The notes beneath the pieces are model-generated. The model ran no database searches and was not told the origin of the DNA. It worked only from the letters and a program-made list of their open reading frames with translations. From Azospirillum melinis (lineage in GTDB: Bacteria; Pseudomonadota; Alphaproteobacteria; Azospirillales; Azospirillaceae), in contig NZ_WHOS01000003.1 of the NCBI RefSeq assembly GCF_013340935.1, positions 62,001-126,000 of the forward strand: DNA of 64,000 nucleotides, read 5' to 3'. The stretch's first letter is position 1. Each line of letters starts with the position of its first letter. A program made the translations under genes and the position numbers. Below are positions 52,634 through 62,303 of the stretch, in pieces.

Positions 52634-53281
52634 TTAGAGCGTGTCCTGAATGCTGCGCACAAACTCCGGCAGGCCGACTTGCCGGCGGCGGCGCAGCCGT
52701 TCGGCATGCAGGATGGACTCGACCGCGGCGATGCTCTCGGTCACGTCGCTGTTGACGATGACATAGTCGTATTCCGGCCAGTGGCTGATCTCGTTGGACG
52801 CCTTCGCCATCCGGTTGGCGATGACCTCCTCCGAATCCTGGCCGCGGCCGCGCAGGCGGCGCTCCAGCTCGCTGACCGACGGCGGCAGGACGAAGACGCT
52901 GACCAGATCGTCGCGGGCGTTCTGCGCCAGCTGCTGCGCGCCCTGCCAGTCGATGGCGAACAGCACGTCGCGGCCGGCGCCCAGCGCGTCCTCCACCGCC
53001 ACACGCGGCGTGCCATAGCAGTTGCCGAAGACGCGGGCATGTTCCAGCAGGTCGCCGGTCTCGGCCATGCGGTCGAAGCGCTGCTGATCGATGAAGTAAT
53101 AATCCAGCCCTTCGACCTCGCCCGGACGCATCGCGCGGGTGGTCACCGACACCGACATGGTGATGCCGGCATCGCGGTCCAGCAGCCCGCGGGCGATGGT
53201 GGTCTTGCCGGCCCCCGACGGGGAGGACAGCACCAGCATCAGGCCGCGGCGGTGGATCGGGGAGGTGTTGGTCGCAGCCAT
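52634..53281 (-). CDS. gmk: Guanylate kinase
   Basis: Gmk phosphorylates GMP to GDP. The 215-residue protein has the P-loop SSPSGAGKTT, the GMP-binding region SVTTRAMRPGEVEGLDYYFI, and FAIDWQGAQQL and FVLPPS. I chose the ATG at 53281; a GTG at 53290 adds three residues. It lies 39 bases downstream of yicC on the same strand, a common linkage. Confidence 0.97.
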   Translation of the reverse strand: MAATNTSPIHRRGLMLVLSSPSGAGKTTIARGLLDRDAGITMSVSVTTRAMRPGEVEGLDYYFIDQQRFDRMAETGDLLEHARVFGNCYGTPRVAVEDALGAGRDVLFAIDWQGAQQLAQNARDDLVSVFVLPPSVSELERRLRGRGQDSEEVIANRMAKASNEISHWPEYDYVIVNSDVTESIAAVESILHAERLRRRRQVGLPEFVRSIQDTL

Positions 53282-53320
53282 GGCGGTCACTCGCAGTTGC
53301 CTGTCATTCGAAAATGGTCG

Positions 53321-54187
53321 TCATTCGATGTTCTGGACCTGCTCGCGAAGCTGCTCGATTGAGGCTTTCAGCGACAGGCCGATGCGGGTCAGTTCGACAT
53401 CCGCCGATTTGGAGCAGAGCGTGTTGGCCTCGCGGTTGAACTCCTGGCACAGGAAGTCGAACCGGCGGCCGATGGCACCGCCCTCCGCCATCATGTCGCG
53501 CGCGGCCTGGATGTGGGCGCGCAGGCGGTCCAGCTCCTCGCGCACGTCGGCCTTGCCAATCAGGATCGCCGCCTCCTGGGCCAGCCGCTCCTCCGACAGG
53601 GCAGGGAAGGAGCCAAGGATCGCCGCGACCTGGGTCCGCAGCTTCTCGCGCAACGCCTCCGGCTGAGTGGAGGCGCAGGCCGATGCCGCATCCACCAGCC
53701 GGGCGATCTCGTCGAGATGGCCGTTCAGCACCTCGGCGATGCGGGCGCCCTCGGCGATGCGGTTGACCGCCAACTGGTCGATCAGCCTGGACAGGTCGCC
53801 CTTCAACGCCGACTCGACGCGCTCGCGCGCCTCGGTTTCATCCTCTTCGACCGGCTCGATGATGCCGCGGACGGCCAGCAGCGAATCCAGCCGCGGCGCG
53901 GCGGCGCCCGCCCCCTCGATCTCCCGCGCGATCTCCAGGACCTGGGCCAGAAGCTCGCGGTTGATGCGCAGCTGAGACACCGCCTGGGCGCGGTTGACGG
54001 TCAGCGTCAGGTTGACGTTGCCGCGGGCCAGCCGCTTCGGCACATCGGCGCGGGCGGCAGCCTCGACGCTGTCGAAGCCGGACGGCAGGCGGCAACGCAG
54101 GTCCAGGCTGCGGCCATTGACGCTCTTGGCCTCGAAAGTCCAGGAATAGCCGTCGCCGTGCCCGTCGACGCGTGCGAAACCGGTCAT
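53321..54187 (-). CDS. yicC: YicC family endoribonuclease
   Basis: YicC proteins are endoribonucleases connected with RNA turnover and stationary-phase survival. This 288-residue protein has SMTGFARVDGHG at its start, KSVNGRSLDLRCRLP, the catalytic-domain segment RLRAHIQAARDMMAEGGAIGRR and the C-terminal LCQEFNREANTLCSKS. With the ATG at 54187 the length matches the E. coli protein (287). A GTG at 54229 would extend it by 14 residues. It precedes gmk, probably in one operon. Confidence 0.95.
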   Translation of the reverse strand: MTGFARVDGHGDGYSWTFEAKSVNGRSLDLRCRLPSGFDSVEAAARADVPKRLARGNVNLTLTVNRAQAVSQLRINRELLAQVLEIAREIEGAGAAAPRLDSLLAVRGIIEPVEEDETEARERVESALKGDLSRLIDQLAVNRIAEGARIAEVLNGHLDEIARLVDAASACASTQPEALREKLRTQVAAILGSFPALSEERLAQEAAILIGKADVREELDRLRAHIQAARDMMAEGGAIGRRFDFLCQEFNREANTLCSKSADVELTRIGLSLKASIEQLREQVQNIE

Positions 54188-54394
54188 GCTGGCAATGACG
54201 GGGCGATGGGCTGGCAAAGGCGGCCTCACTTGAAAAGCGGTGTCGAATGATGTCGTGCTTATAGATCGGATCGTGCCAAATCGGAATCGATTTGGAGCGT
54301 AACTCCGATCGTCAAACAGGACGCTACAAACTCGACGTCACCCCACAACAGGCTTCGGCGCCATCGGGCAGCCGACGGTCAGGTCGGAAATCCC

Positions 54395-55156
54395 ATGAAG
54401 CAGCCGCGTTCCATCGTCATCACCGGAGCCTCCAGCGGCATCGGCGAAGCCCTGGCTGTCCTGTACGCCGCCCCCGGAGTCGGACTTGCCCTGACCGGCC
54501 GCGACTCCGCAAGGCTGGAGAGCGTGGCGCAGCGCTGCCGCGCCGCCGGTGCCCTGGTCGAGACAAAGGCGATCGATGTGGCCGACCGCAAGGCGATGGC
54601 GGACTGGCTGGCTCAGGTCGATGCGACCTCCCCGGTCGACCTGCTGATCGCGAATGCCGGCATGTCGGCGGGCACCGGCGATGGCGGTGAGACGGAGGAG
54701 CAGGCACGGCGCATCCTGGCGGTGAACATCGACGGCGTTCTGAACAGCATCCACCCTCTGCTTCCGGCGATGCGGGAGCGGCGGAGCGGGCAGATCGCCA
54801 TCATGGCCTCGCTGGCCGGCTTCCGCGGCCTTCCCGGCGCGCCCGCCTATTGCGCCAGCAAGGCGATGGTCCGGGTCTATGGCGAGGCGCTGCGCGGCGA
54901 TCTGGCCGGGGAGGGGGTCGGCGTCTCGGTCATCTGTCCGGGCTTCGTCAAAAGCCGGATGACGGCGGTGAACCGCTTCCCCATGCCGTTCCTGATGGAG
55001 ACCGATGCCGCTGCCCGGGTCATCCGACGCGGGCTGGAGCGCAATCGGGCGCGAATCGCCTTCCCCGGGCCGATGATGGCCGCGGTCTGGCTGCTGGCCC
55101 TTCTTCCCCCGGCCTGGACCGATGGGCTGCTGCGGCAGGCACCGCGCAAGACTTGA
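54395..55156 (+). CDS. Short-chain dehydrogenase/reductase
   Basis: This 253-residue NAD(P)-dependent oxidoreductase has the cofactor motif TGASSGIGEALA, NAG in LLIANAGMSAG, the catalytic Ser in MASLAGFRG and Tyr-x-x-x-Lys in AYCASKAM. The C-terminus has a hydrophobic segment (MMAAVWLLALLPPAW) that may attach it to the membrane. The substrate is unknown. It is convergent with the GGDEF-EAL-like gene (6 bases between stops). Confidence 0.92.
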   Translation: MKQPRSIVITGASSGIGEALAVLYAAPGVGLALTGRDSARLESVAQRCRAAGALVETKAIDVADRKAMADWLAQVDATSPVDLLIANAGMSAGTGDGGETEEQARRILAVNIDGVLNSIHPLLPAMRERRSGQIAIMASLAGFRGLPGAPAYCASKAMVRVYGEALRGDLAGEGVGVSVICPGFVKSRMTAVNRFPMPFLMETDAAARVIRRGLERNRARIAFPGPMMAAVWLLALLPPAWTDGLLRQAPRKT

Positions 55157-55162
55157 ACGCGC

Positions 55163-56449
55163 TCAGTCCACCTTCGCGTGGGCGATGGCTTCGCGAACGC
55201 TGACGCCCTTGCGCATGATGTTGTCGACCGCGCGGCCCTGGACCAGATTGATTCCCATCTTGTGGGCATAGACCAGGCTGGTGACGCTGTCGCAGCGGGC
55301 CAGGATGAATTTGCAGCGGTCCTGTTCGGCGATGCGGTCGCGGAAATACTTCTCGAACGACGGGTCCATCTCCAGCATGTCGTTCGACCAGAAGATCTTC
55401 GCATAGTCGGCGTTCAGGTATTCCAGGTCGAAATTCGTCACCCAGAACGGGTTCAGCCCATCGACCGCGATCTGGTAGCGGCGGTCCTGGGCGAATTCCA
55501 CCACCTCGTTGAACAGCGACAGGTTTTCGATCAGGTCGCCCTTCGACACCTCGAGCACCACCTGCCCGCGGAAGTCGATCGGCAGCCGCTCGTCGAACTT
55601 CACGAATCCGGTCGAGATCACCGTGGACAGGTTGATGTTGATGCCGATCCGCCGCCCCCTCATGAAGCTGAGCCCGTGGTTCAGGGCACGCAGCACCGAC
55701 TGGTCGAGATTGGCGGTGAAGTAGTTGAACAGCCACTTGTTGGCGGTGATGTCGTAATCCGGGCAGAGTCGCTCCTGAAGAAGCTTGATCGAGATGTAGA
55801 GTTCGAAATACTCCATCTCGGCTTCGCCGCTGCCGATGTTGGCTATGCCCTGGTTGAACAGGAAGGGCGACAGGTCGAACATCTGCATGGAGCGTTCGAG
55901 CTTGCCGAGTTCTTCCAGCGTGATCGGCGGCTTGGTCTCGGTGACGTGGTTTCCGGTCTCGTTCGCCTGCAATTCTTCGATGAAACGGATGACGTTGATG
56001 AAGTTCAACGCCAGTTCCATGATCGAATAAAGCGAATATTCCTTGTAGGGGTTGGGACCGGTCAACGTCGTCTTCGACAGGAAGACCTGTTCGACCGTCT
56101 GGCAGACGTCGGTCACGCCGGTCAGTTTCAGCCCCTTGTAGAGGATGATGACGTCGCCGTTGGAAATGTTGAAGGACTGCAGATAGGACGCCTTGGTCCC
56201 CAACTCCTGGATGATGGACCGGACCATCATCTGGCTGCTGGGGTCGCGGTCCTTCAAAAGCGACAGGTGCATGTGGATCAGACGCATGCCCTGCAGTTCG
56301 TTCTTCGCCGACCGCAGCAGATTCAGCAGTTTGTCGTTGTCGAAGTCCGGCTTCTGATCCTTGGCGGCGGCGACGGCGGCCTGCTTCTCCGTGGTGGAAA
56401 GCCGGACACGGTCCCGTCCAATGGGTGGTCTGCCGCCAAACTTGCTCAT
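55163..56449 (-). CDS. Degenerate GGDEF-EAL protein, probably catalytically dead
   Basis: This 428-residue soluble protein has an N-terminal region with a GGDEF-like strand pattern (FNISNGDVIILYKGL) but no GGDEF motif. The C-terminal EAL-like domain (INLSTVISTGF, VVLEVSKGDLIENLSLFNEVV, YQIAVDGLNPF, MGINLVQGRAVD) lacks the EAL triad and most metal-binding acids. Such proteins often act as scaffolds or regulate other proteins without c-di-GMP turnover. GGGAG lies about 10 bases before the ATG. It is downstream of rnd on the same strand, 298 bases away. Confidence 0.8.
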   Translation of the reverse strand: MSKFGGRPPIGRDRVRLSTTEKQAAVAAAKDQKPDFDNDKLLNLLRSAKNELQGMRLIHMHLSLLKDRDPSSQMMVRSIIQELGTKASYLQSFNISNGDVIILYKGLKLTGVTDVCQTVEQVFLSKTTLTGPNPYKEYSLYSIMELALNFINVIRFIEELQANETGNHVTETKPPITLEELGKLERSMQMFDLSPFLFNQGIANIGSGEAEMEYFELYISIKLLQERLCPDYDITANKWLFNYFTANLDQSVLRALNHGLSFMRGRRIGININLSTVISTGFVKFDERLPIDFRGQVVLEVSKGDLIENLSLFNEVVEFAQDRRYQIAVDGLNPFWVTNFDLEYLNADYAKIFWSNDMLEMDPSFEKYFRDRIAEQDRCKFILARCDSVTSLVYAHKMGINLVQGRAVDNIMRKGVSVREAIAHAKVD

Positions 56450-56675
56450 ACCTTGCTCACTCCCACAACAAGCGTCACGCCTGCCAACCACCCATATCTT
56501 CGGCCGCTCGTTGTTCGGCAGCCTTTTGCTTTCCATCCGGGCCAGTCTGCCCGGGTGGCGTTGTCGGCAGGCCGCCAGGCCGGGCATGCCTCGATGGCAT
56601 ACCCCGGTCCGCTCGATGCTGCGAAGCCGAACCGATCTTAACGGTAACTTTCTTTAAAAAGCCCTTAAGGCTGAA

Positions 56676-56700
56676 GTCCGGGTGCAGGAGGTACCCGGAC
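56676..56700 (-). terminator. Hairpin downstream of rnd
   Basis: GTCCGGGT and ACCCGGAC pair around a 9-base loop. On the minus strand a second short hairpin and GGCTTTTT follow. It lies 48 bases past the rnd stop and separates it from the GGDEF-EAL-like gene. Confidence 0.55.
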
Positions 56701-56747
56701 CACAGCAAAAGACGTTACAGTCGTCGAAGCGACGCCATCCGAAAAGG

Positions 56748-57938
56748 TCAAGTTTCCGGTTCCGGCGGAGCCGCCGACGGGCGTGGTTCGCCAGCAGGAA
56801 CGATGCGGACCCGGCGATCTATGACCGCGAGGCCGATCTTTCCGTGCTTCAAGGCGAGTGCATCATTGCCGAAGAGTTCGCGCCGCCATCCCTGCATCGC
56901 CGCAATGTCTGCGCGATCGTCGGCCGCCAACGCCTCCAGATCGGCCGACGATGCGACCAGCTTCGCCGCGACATTGTTCTCGTCGCACTTCATCTTCAGC
57001 AGGACGCGCAGAAGCTCGACGATCGGTTGCAGGCCGGGCGGCGGTTCCTCGCGCGGTTCGACGCGGGGCAGGGCGCTGTCCGGCAGGTCCAGCCCGCCCT
57101 TCACCGCGGCCAGCACGTCGGCGCCCTGGCGCCCCTCGGCAAAGCCGCGGCCCAGCCCGCGGGTGCGGGCGAGGTCGTCGACGGTGGTCGGCGCATGGGC
57201 GGCGATTTCCAGCAGGGCCTCGTCGCGCAGGATGCGGGACCGCGGTTGGTCGCGGCGCTGGGCCTCGCGTTCGCGCCAGGCCGCCAGCTCCTTCAGGATC
57301 GCCATGAAGCGCGGCTTGTTGGTGCGCACCTTCAGCCGCAGGTAGGAGCTTTCCGGATCGACCTGATATGTGGCCGGATCGGTCAGGATCGCCATCTCCT
57401 CCTCCAGCCAGTGCGACCGGCCGGAGCGCGCGAGGCGGCGCTTCAGCTTCTCGTAGGCCGGGCGCAGATGGATGACGTCGGACAGGGCGTAGGTCAGCTG
57501 CCGCTCGGTCAGCGGGCGGTGCGACCAGTCGGTGAAGCGGCTGGACTTGTCGATGCGCGCGCCGGCCAGCTTGGTCACCAGCGTTTCGTAGCCCACGCTC
57601 TCGCCGAAGCCGCAGACCATCGCTGCGACCTGGGTGTCGAACAGCGGATGCGGGATCTGGCCGGACAGATGCCAGAAGATCTCCACATCCTGCCGGGCGG
57701 CGTGGAACACCTTCAGGACCGACGGGTCGCTCATCAGCGCGAACAGCGGCGCCAGGTCGATGCCCTCGGCCAGCGGGTCGATGGCGACCGCGCCGTTGGG
57801 CCCGCCGACCTGGACGAGACACAGTTGCGGCCAATAGGTCTTTTCCCGCAGGAACTCGGTGTCGACCGTGATGTATTCGGTCCCTGCCAGCGACTGACAG
57901 AAGGCCTGGAGGGCGTCGGTTGTCGTGATGAGCGTCAT
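56748..57938 (-). CDS. rnd: Ribonuclease D
   Basis: RNase D trims the 3' ends of tRNA precursors. The 396-residue protein has the DEDD exonuclease motifs (ITVDTEFLREKTYWPQLCLVQ, then VFHAARQDVEIFWHL) and YALSDVIHLRPAYEKL, and an HRDC-type C-terminal region. I chose the ATG at 57938 because MTLITTTDALQAFCQ is a typical start; an ATG at 57953 adds five residues. It is divergent from aspS. Confidence 0.95.
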   Translation of the reverse strand: MTLITTTDALQAFCQSLAGTEYITVDTEFLREKTYWPQLCLVQVGGPNGAVAIDPLAEGIDLAPLFALMSDPSVLKVFHAARQDVEIFWHLSGQIPHPLFDTQVAAMVCGFGESVGYETLVTKLAGARIDKSSRFTDWSHRPLTERQLTYALSDVIHLRPAYEKLKRRLARSGRSHWLEEEMAILTDPATYQVDPESSYLRLKVRTNKPRFMAILKELAAWREREAQRRDQPRSRILRDEALLEIAAHAPTTVDDLARTRGLGRGFAEGRQGADVLAAVKGGLDLPDSALPRVEPREEPPPGLQPIVELLRVLLKMKCDENNVAAKLVASSADLEALAADDRADIAAMQGWRRELFGNDALALKHGKIGLAVIDRRVRIVPAGEPRPSAAPPEPET

Positions 57939-58295
57939 GGTTGCTTCATACACGACCGAACGGGTGCTTGAAAGTCCGCCGAAGCGCGAAGGCGATGCGT
58001 TTCTCGGGACGGCCGGCCGGGCGGGTGCGGGAGCGGATCGCCCCGGCCCGATTTTGCCGCTCCGCTTATCCCGCAGCCGCCATGGTGTTAAACTCGGGTC
58101 CGACGGCCGGCACGCTGGCGGATTGAACAGGTGAACAGGGGCGCGCAGAGTGTTTCATAGCGTTCCAAATGTCGCGTTCCGACCCTGCCGGCTGCACGCT
58201 CCGCCCTATCGCGGCTTGACTTTCGCCCGCGTCCGGTGTGGTGTGTCGGACCGCTTTTTCCGCCGGAATCCGCCCTTTTCAAGGTGTTTCGACCC
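57939..58295. other. Divergent intergenic region between rnd and aspS
   Basis: This 357-base gap separates rnd and aspS. I find no gene, no T-box-like leader and no confident promoter. It presumably contains both promoters. Confidence 0.5.
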
Positions 58296-60122
58296 ATGCA
58301 CCCCTACCGCACGCACACCTGCGGCCAGCTTCGTGAAGAGAATGCCGGTGAAACCGTCCGCCTGTCGGGCTGGATGAACCGGAAGCGCGACCATGGACAG
58401 CTGCTGTTCATCGACCTGCGCGACCATTACGGCCTGACGCAGTGCGTGGTCGATACCTCCAACCCGGCCTTCGAGGTCGCGAACCGGCTGAAGCTGGAAT
58501 CGGTCATCACCGTCACCGGCAAGGTGGTGAAGCGCACGGCCGAGACCATCAACGACAAGCTGCCCACCGGCCGCATCGAGATGCAGATCGCCGAGCTGAC
58601 CGTGGAAGGCGAGGCGGAGCAGATTCCGCTGCAGGTCAACCAGGACACCGACGCCGGCGAGGACGTTCGCCTGCGCTACCGCTTCCTCGACCTGCGCCGC
58701 GAGCGCATCCACGAGAACATCATGCTGCGCTCGCGCGTCATCGCCTCGGCGCGCCGCCGCATGATCGACCAGGGCTTCACCGAATTCCAGACGCCGATCC
58801 TCACCGCCTCCTCTCCGGAAGGCGCGCGTGACTATCTGGTGCCCAGCCGCAACCATCCCGGCAAGTTCTACGCCCTGCCGCAGGCGCCGCAGCAGTTCAA
58901 GCAGCTGCTGATGGTTGCCGGCTTCGACCGCTACTTCCAGATCGCTCCCTGCTTCCGCGACGAGGACGCCCGCGCCGACCGCAGCCCGGGCGAGTTCTAC
59001 CAGCTCGATTTCGAGATGTCCTTCGTCACCCAGGAAGACGTCTTCGCCGCCATCGAGCCGGTTCTGCACGGCATTTTCGACGAGTTCGGCGGCTTCCGCC
59101 GCGACTCGAAGCCGGCCATCGACGGCCTGCCGTTCCGCCGCATCTCCTTCGCCGAGTCGATGCTGAAGTACGGCAACGACAAGCCGGACCTGCGCAACCC
59201 GCTGGTCATCACCGATGTGACCGAGGTGTTCAAGCGCGACGACGTGGAATTCCGCGCCTTCAAGCAGACGCTGGAGAAGGGCGGGGTCGTCCGCGCCATC
59301 CGTGCCCCGAAGGTCTCCGACCGTCCGCGCAGCTTCTTCGACAAGTTGAACGACTGGGCCCGCGGGCTCGGCGCTCCCGGCCTCGGCTACATCGTCATGG
59401 AAGCCGGCGGCGGAAAGGGCCCGATCGCCAAGTTTGTGCCGGAAGCGGCCCAGGCCGCCCTGCGCGAGTTGGCCGGTCTCGAGGACGGCGACGCGATCTT
59501 CTTCGTCTGCGACCAGCCCGGCCCGGCGGCCAAGCTGGCCGGCTTCGCCCGCACCCGCATCGGCGAGGAGCTGGACCTGATCGAGAAGAACGCCTTCCGC
59601 TTCTGCTGGATCGTCGACTTCCCGATGTACGAGCTGGACGAGGAGACCAACAAGGTCATCTTCAGCCACAACCCGTTCTCCATGCCCCAAGGCGGCCTGA
59701 AGGCGCTGGAGACGATGAACCCGCTCGACATCAAGGCCTACCAGTACGACATCGTCTGCAATGGCGTGGAGCTGTCCTCGGGCGCGATCCGCAACCATCT
59801 GCCGGAAGTGATGTACAAGGCCTTCGAGATAGCCGGCTACCCGCCGGAGGAGCTGGAAGCCCGATTCGGCGGTATGCTGAGCGCCTTCAAGCTGGGCGCT
59901 CCGCCGCACGGTGGTTCGGCCCCCGGCATCGACCGCATCGTCATGCTGCTGGCCGACGAGCCGAACATCCGCGAGGTCATCGCCTTCCCGCTGAACCAGC
60001 GGGCCGAAGATCTGCTGATGCAGGCTCCGGCCCCGGTCGACACCGCCCGTCTGCGCGAGCTTCACCTCAAGCTCGACCTGCCGAAGCCCAAGGTGGCCAC
60101 TCCGGCGGCGCCGCAGGCGTAA
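58296..60122 (+). CDS. aspS: Aspartyl-tRNA synthetase
   Basis: AspS charges tRNA-Asp. The 608-residue class II enzyme has the N-terminal OB fold ([26 protein letters not shown]), motif 2 ([19 protein letters not shown]), a GAD insertion domain (about residues 290-420) and motif 3 ([13 protein letters not shown]). The length is of the bacterial type; in many alphaproteobacteria this enzyme is non-discriminating and also charges tRNA-Asn, which cannot be told here. A terminator follows directly. Confidence 0.97.
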   Translation: MHPYRTHTCGQLREENAGETVRLSGWMNRKRDHGQLLFIDLRDHYGLTQCVVDTSNPAFEVANRLKLESVITVTGKVVKRTAETINDKLPTGRIEMQIAELTVEGEAEQIPLQVNQDTDAGEDVRLRYRFLDLRRERIHENIMLRSRVIASARRRMIDQGFTEFQTPILTASSPEGARDYLVPSRNHPGKFYALPQAPQQFKQLLMVAGFDRYFQIAPCFRDEDARADRSPGEFYQLDFEMSFVTQEDVFAAIEPVLHGIFDEFGGFRRDSKPAIDGLPFRRISFAESMLKYGNDKPDLRNPLVITDVTEVFKRDDVEFRAFKQTLEKGGVVRAIRAPKVSDRPRSFFDKLNDWARGLGAPGLGYIVMEAGGGKGPIAKFVPEAAQAALRELAGLEDGDAIFFVCDQPGPAAKLAGFARTRIGEELDLIEKNAFRFCWIVDFPMYELDEETNKVIFSHNPFSMPQGGLKALETMNPLDIKAYQYDIVCNGVELSSGAIRNHLPEVMYKAFEIAGYPPEELEARFGGMLSAFKLGAPPHGGSAPGIDRIVMLLADEPNIREVIAFPLNQRAEDLLMQAPAPVDTARLRELHLKLDLPKPKVATPAAPQA

Positions 60123-60149
60123 AGCCGGACAGCCCGCAGTTGTCGGGAA

Positions 60150-60178
60150 GGGCCGCGCTTTCGGGCGCGGCCCTTTTT
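60150..60178 (+). terminator. Rho-independent terminator of aspS
   Basis: GGGCCGCGC and GCGCGGCCC pair around TTTCGG and are followed by five T residues. It ends at the stop of the convergent EcsC-family gene. Confidence 0.85.
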
Positions 60179-60179
60179 C

Positions 60180-60971
60180 TTATGGAAGAACGCTTTTCTT
60201 TCCGGCGACCTTCTTCGCCCTGGCCGCGCCGACCGCATCGAGGAAGCTCTGCCGGGTCGCTTCCCTGCCGAACTCGTCCTCAATGGGCCTGAGTGTAAAC
60301 ATCACGGCGGCCATCGCCTGATAGAACGACATGTAGGTCAGGTTCAGCCCGGCCCCCGCCACCGCGCCGGCGATCGGCACCGACTGCGCCACGATCTTGG
60401 GCGACAGCGTTATCGCGAAGCGGCCGGCGACTTTTGTGATCATCTCGGCCACCCGCGGCGCAGCCATATTGGCGCCGACTCGCGATGCCACGAAGAGAGC
60501 GTCGGCTTCGTCGTCATCGTCCAGCGGCCCGCCGAGCGCGAACACCTGAAGACAGGCGACCTGTGTCGCAGGGTCCTTCAAATCCGCACCCTTGGAGCGC
60601 GCCACGTCGGCAATCGACCGGAGAATGGCCGTCGTCGTTACAGGCAATTCCGCCAGAATCCCCGGCGCTCCGAAGAAGCCGCCCGCCGCACCGGTTGCAG
60701 CCCCCAGCAATCTGTACAGGCCTTTCGATGCTTCCTTGCCGGCCTCGTCATCCATGTTCAGGATCGCGACCTTGAAAGCCTGCTCGAGCGCGGAGCGAAG
60801 CGCGTCGTGCAGCGATCCGCGAATACCCTCGGGCAGCAAATCAATCGCGCCTTCGACCGTGCTGCCAAGCTTGGCCACGGCGGACATCAGGATCCCCTGG
60901 GCAGCCACATACTGTTCTGCGGCGTCATTCACCACGGACAAGGCCTTCGAATCCAAAGTCATCTGATTCAT
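60180..60971 (-). CDS. EcsC family protein
   Basis: EcsC proteins are membrane-associated and poorly understood; in Bacillus the name comes from an ABC transporter locus. This 263-residue protein has a helical N-terminus, hydrophobic segments (LLGAATGAAGGFFGAPGILAEL, SVPIAGAVAGAGLNLTYMSF) and FALGGPLDDDDEADALFVASR. The ATG at 60971 or 60962 is possible. It is convergent with aspS and divergent from the rpsB leader. Confidence 0.8.
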   Translation of the reverse strand: MNQMTLDSKALSVVNDAAEQYVAAQGILMSAVAKLGSTVEGAIDLLPEGIRGSLHDALRSALEQAFKVAILNMDDEAGKEASKGLYRLLGAATGAAGGFFGAPGILAELPVTTTAILRSIADVARSKGADLKDPATQVACLQVFALGGPLDDDDEADALFVASRVGANMAAPRVAEMITKVAGRFAITLSPKIVAQSVPIAGAVAGAGLNLTYMSFYQAMAAVMFTLRPIEDEFGREATRQSFLDAVGAARAKKVAGKKSVLP

Positions 60972-61201
60972 CCGTAAAAATGAGAATGACCGAAGCAAGC
61001 TACACCATAGGTTTTCAGGCGATCAACGCGCCGGCCGTTCCGGGTGTGTGAAGCCATGAATTGAACCTTCTGGTCTTGGGCGATCCGATGGAGCTTGGGT
61101 GAACGGAAGCAGGCGGGCTTGGCCGTCCGTCGATGTCATAACGCTGAAAATGAGGGGTGCGGTTCACGGCGACAAAAACACTCGTCACGACCGCGTGGCT
61201 G

Positions 61202-61230
61202 TTGCCAAAGTGATGCAAGAGAGCTATGTA
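61202..61230 (+). promoter_or_regulatory. Candidate sigma-70 promoter of rpsB
   Basis: TTGCCA (61202-61207) and TATGTA (61225-61230) are exactly 17 bases apart, with a leader of about 135 bases before the rpsB ATG. The spacing is ideal. Confidence 0.55.
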
Positions 61231-61350
61231 AGCGCCGTCGTCAAAACCTCACGCGGGCTGGCGGACCCTCGGTTTTACCCCGATGGCCCGATCCGGTGTC
61301 TTCAGCCATGGTTTCCATGTGCTGTCGACAATGCCCGCGGCGGAGCAACC

Positions 61351-61369
61351 GGAAAAAGGGATTTTTTCC
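61351..61369 (+). promoter_or_regulatory. Hairpin covering the rpsB ribosome-binding region
   Basis: GGAAAAA and TTTTTCC pair around GGGAT, 2 bases before the rpsB ATG. The purine-rich ribosome-binding bases lie in the stem and loop, so folding would change access to the start. Control of rpsB by its own product is known in other bacteria; here it is an inference. Confidence 0.4.
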
Positions 61370-61371
61370 AC

Positions 61372-62154
61372 ATGACCATGCCCACCTTCACCATGCGCCA
61401 GCTGCTGGAAGCCGGTGTCCACTTCGGTCACCACACCCGCCGCTGGAACCCGAAGATGAACCAGTACATCTTCGGCGTGCGCAATGGCGTGCACATCATC
61501 GACCTCGAGCAGACCGTCCCGATGCTGCACCGCGCCCTGCAGGCCGTGCGTGACGTCGTCGCCGGCGGTGGCCGCGTCCTGTTCGTCGGCACCAAGCGCC
61601 AGGCCCAGGAGCGTATCGCCGAGGCTGCCGCCAAGTGCGGCCAGTACTACGTCAACCACCGCTGGCTCGGCGGCATGCTGACCAACTGGAAGACGATCTC
61701 CCAGTCGATCAAGCGCCTGCGCGAGATGGAAGAGCGTCTGGGCGGCGACACCTCGGGCCTGACCAAGCGCGAAATCCTGGAGCTGACCCGCGAGCGCGAC
61801 AAGCTGGAGCGTGCGCTGGGCGGCATCAAGGAGATGGGCGGCCTGCCGGACGTCATCTTCATCATCGACACCAACAAGGAGTCGATCGCGGTCAAGGAAG
61901 CCAACAAGCTGGGCATCCCGGTCATCGCGGTCCTCGACAGCAACTCCGATCCGGACGGCGTGGCCTTCCCGATCCCGGGCAACGACGACGCGCTGCGCGC
62001 CATCGAGATGTACTGCGACCTGACGGTCGGCGCCGTGCTTGACGGCCTGCAGGCCGAGATGAGCGCTGCCGGCATCGACGTCGGCGCCGCCGAGGACGCT
62101 CCGGCCGAGCAGCTGCCGGAAGAAGAGACCGCCGAGACCGCCGCCCAGGCCTGA
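61372..62154 (+). CDS. rpsB: 30S ribosomal protein S2
   Basis: S2 is a small-subunit protein assembled late near the neck of the 30S particle. The 260-residue product has [52 protein letters not shown] and [12 protein letters not shown], the family hallmarks. ATGs at 61372 and 61378 are both possible. The C-terminus is acidic ([15 protein letters not shown]). A long leader and a candidate promoter lie upstream, and a strong terminator separates it from tsf. Confidence 0.97.
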   Translation: MTMPTFTMRQLLEAGVHFGHHTRRWNPKMNQYIFGVRNGVHIIDLEQTVPMLHRALQAVRDVVAGGGRVLFVGTKRQAQERIAEAAAKCGQYYVNHRWLGGMLTNWKTISQSIKRLREMEERLGGDTSGLTKREILELTRERDKLERALGGIKEMGGLPDVIFIIDTNKESIAVKEANKLGIPVIAVLDSNSDPDGVAFPIPGNDDALRAIEMYCDLTVGAVLDGLQAEMSAAGIDVGAAEDAPAEQLPEEETAETAAQA

Positions 62155-62169
62155 CCCTGACGGTTGAAG

Positions 62170-62210
62170 GGCAGCCGGGCCTTATGACCTATGGCCCGGC
62201 TGCCTTTTTT
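62170..62210 (+). terminator. Strong terminator or attenuator between rpsB and tsf
   Basis: GGCAGCCGGGCC and GGCCCGGCTGCC pair around an 11-base loop and are followed by six T residues. rpsB and tsf are usually cotranscribed, so it may lower tsf relative to rpsB. Confidence 0.85.
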
Positions 62211-62303
62211 ATGGGCTGCCTTTTTGATGGGTTGCCACCCGTTTTGACTTTGTGACTCAATCCGATCCGCCTGCCGGATCGCTTGGAAGGAAGAGGGCGC
62301 AAC

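Larger units (their letters stand above)
60972..61371. other. Leader and intergenic region upstream of rpsB
   Basis: This 400-base gap lies between the EcsC-family gene and rpsB. It holds the candidate rpsB promoter (61202-61230) and a perfect short hairpin next to the rpsB start (61351-61369). I see no gene in it; the open frame running to 61099 is unlike S2 and lacks a ribosome site. Confidence 0.6.
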
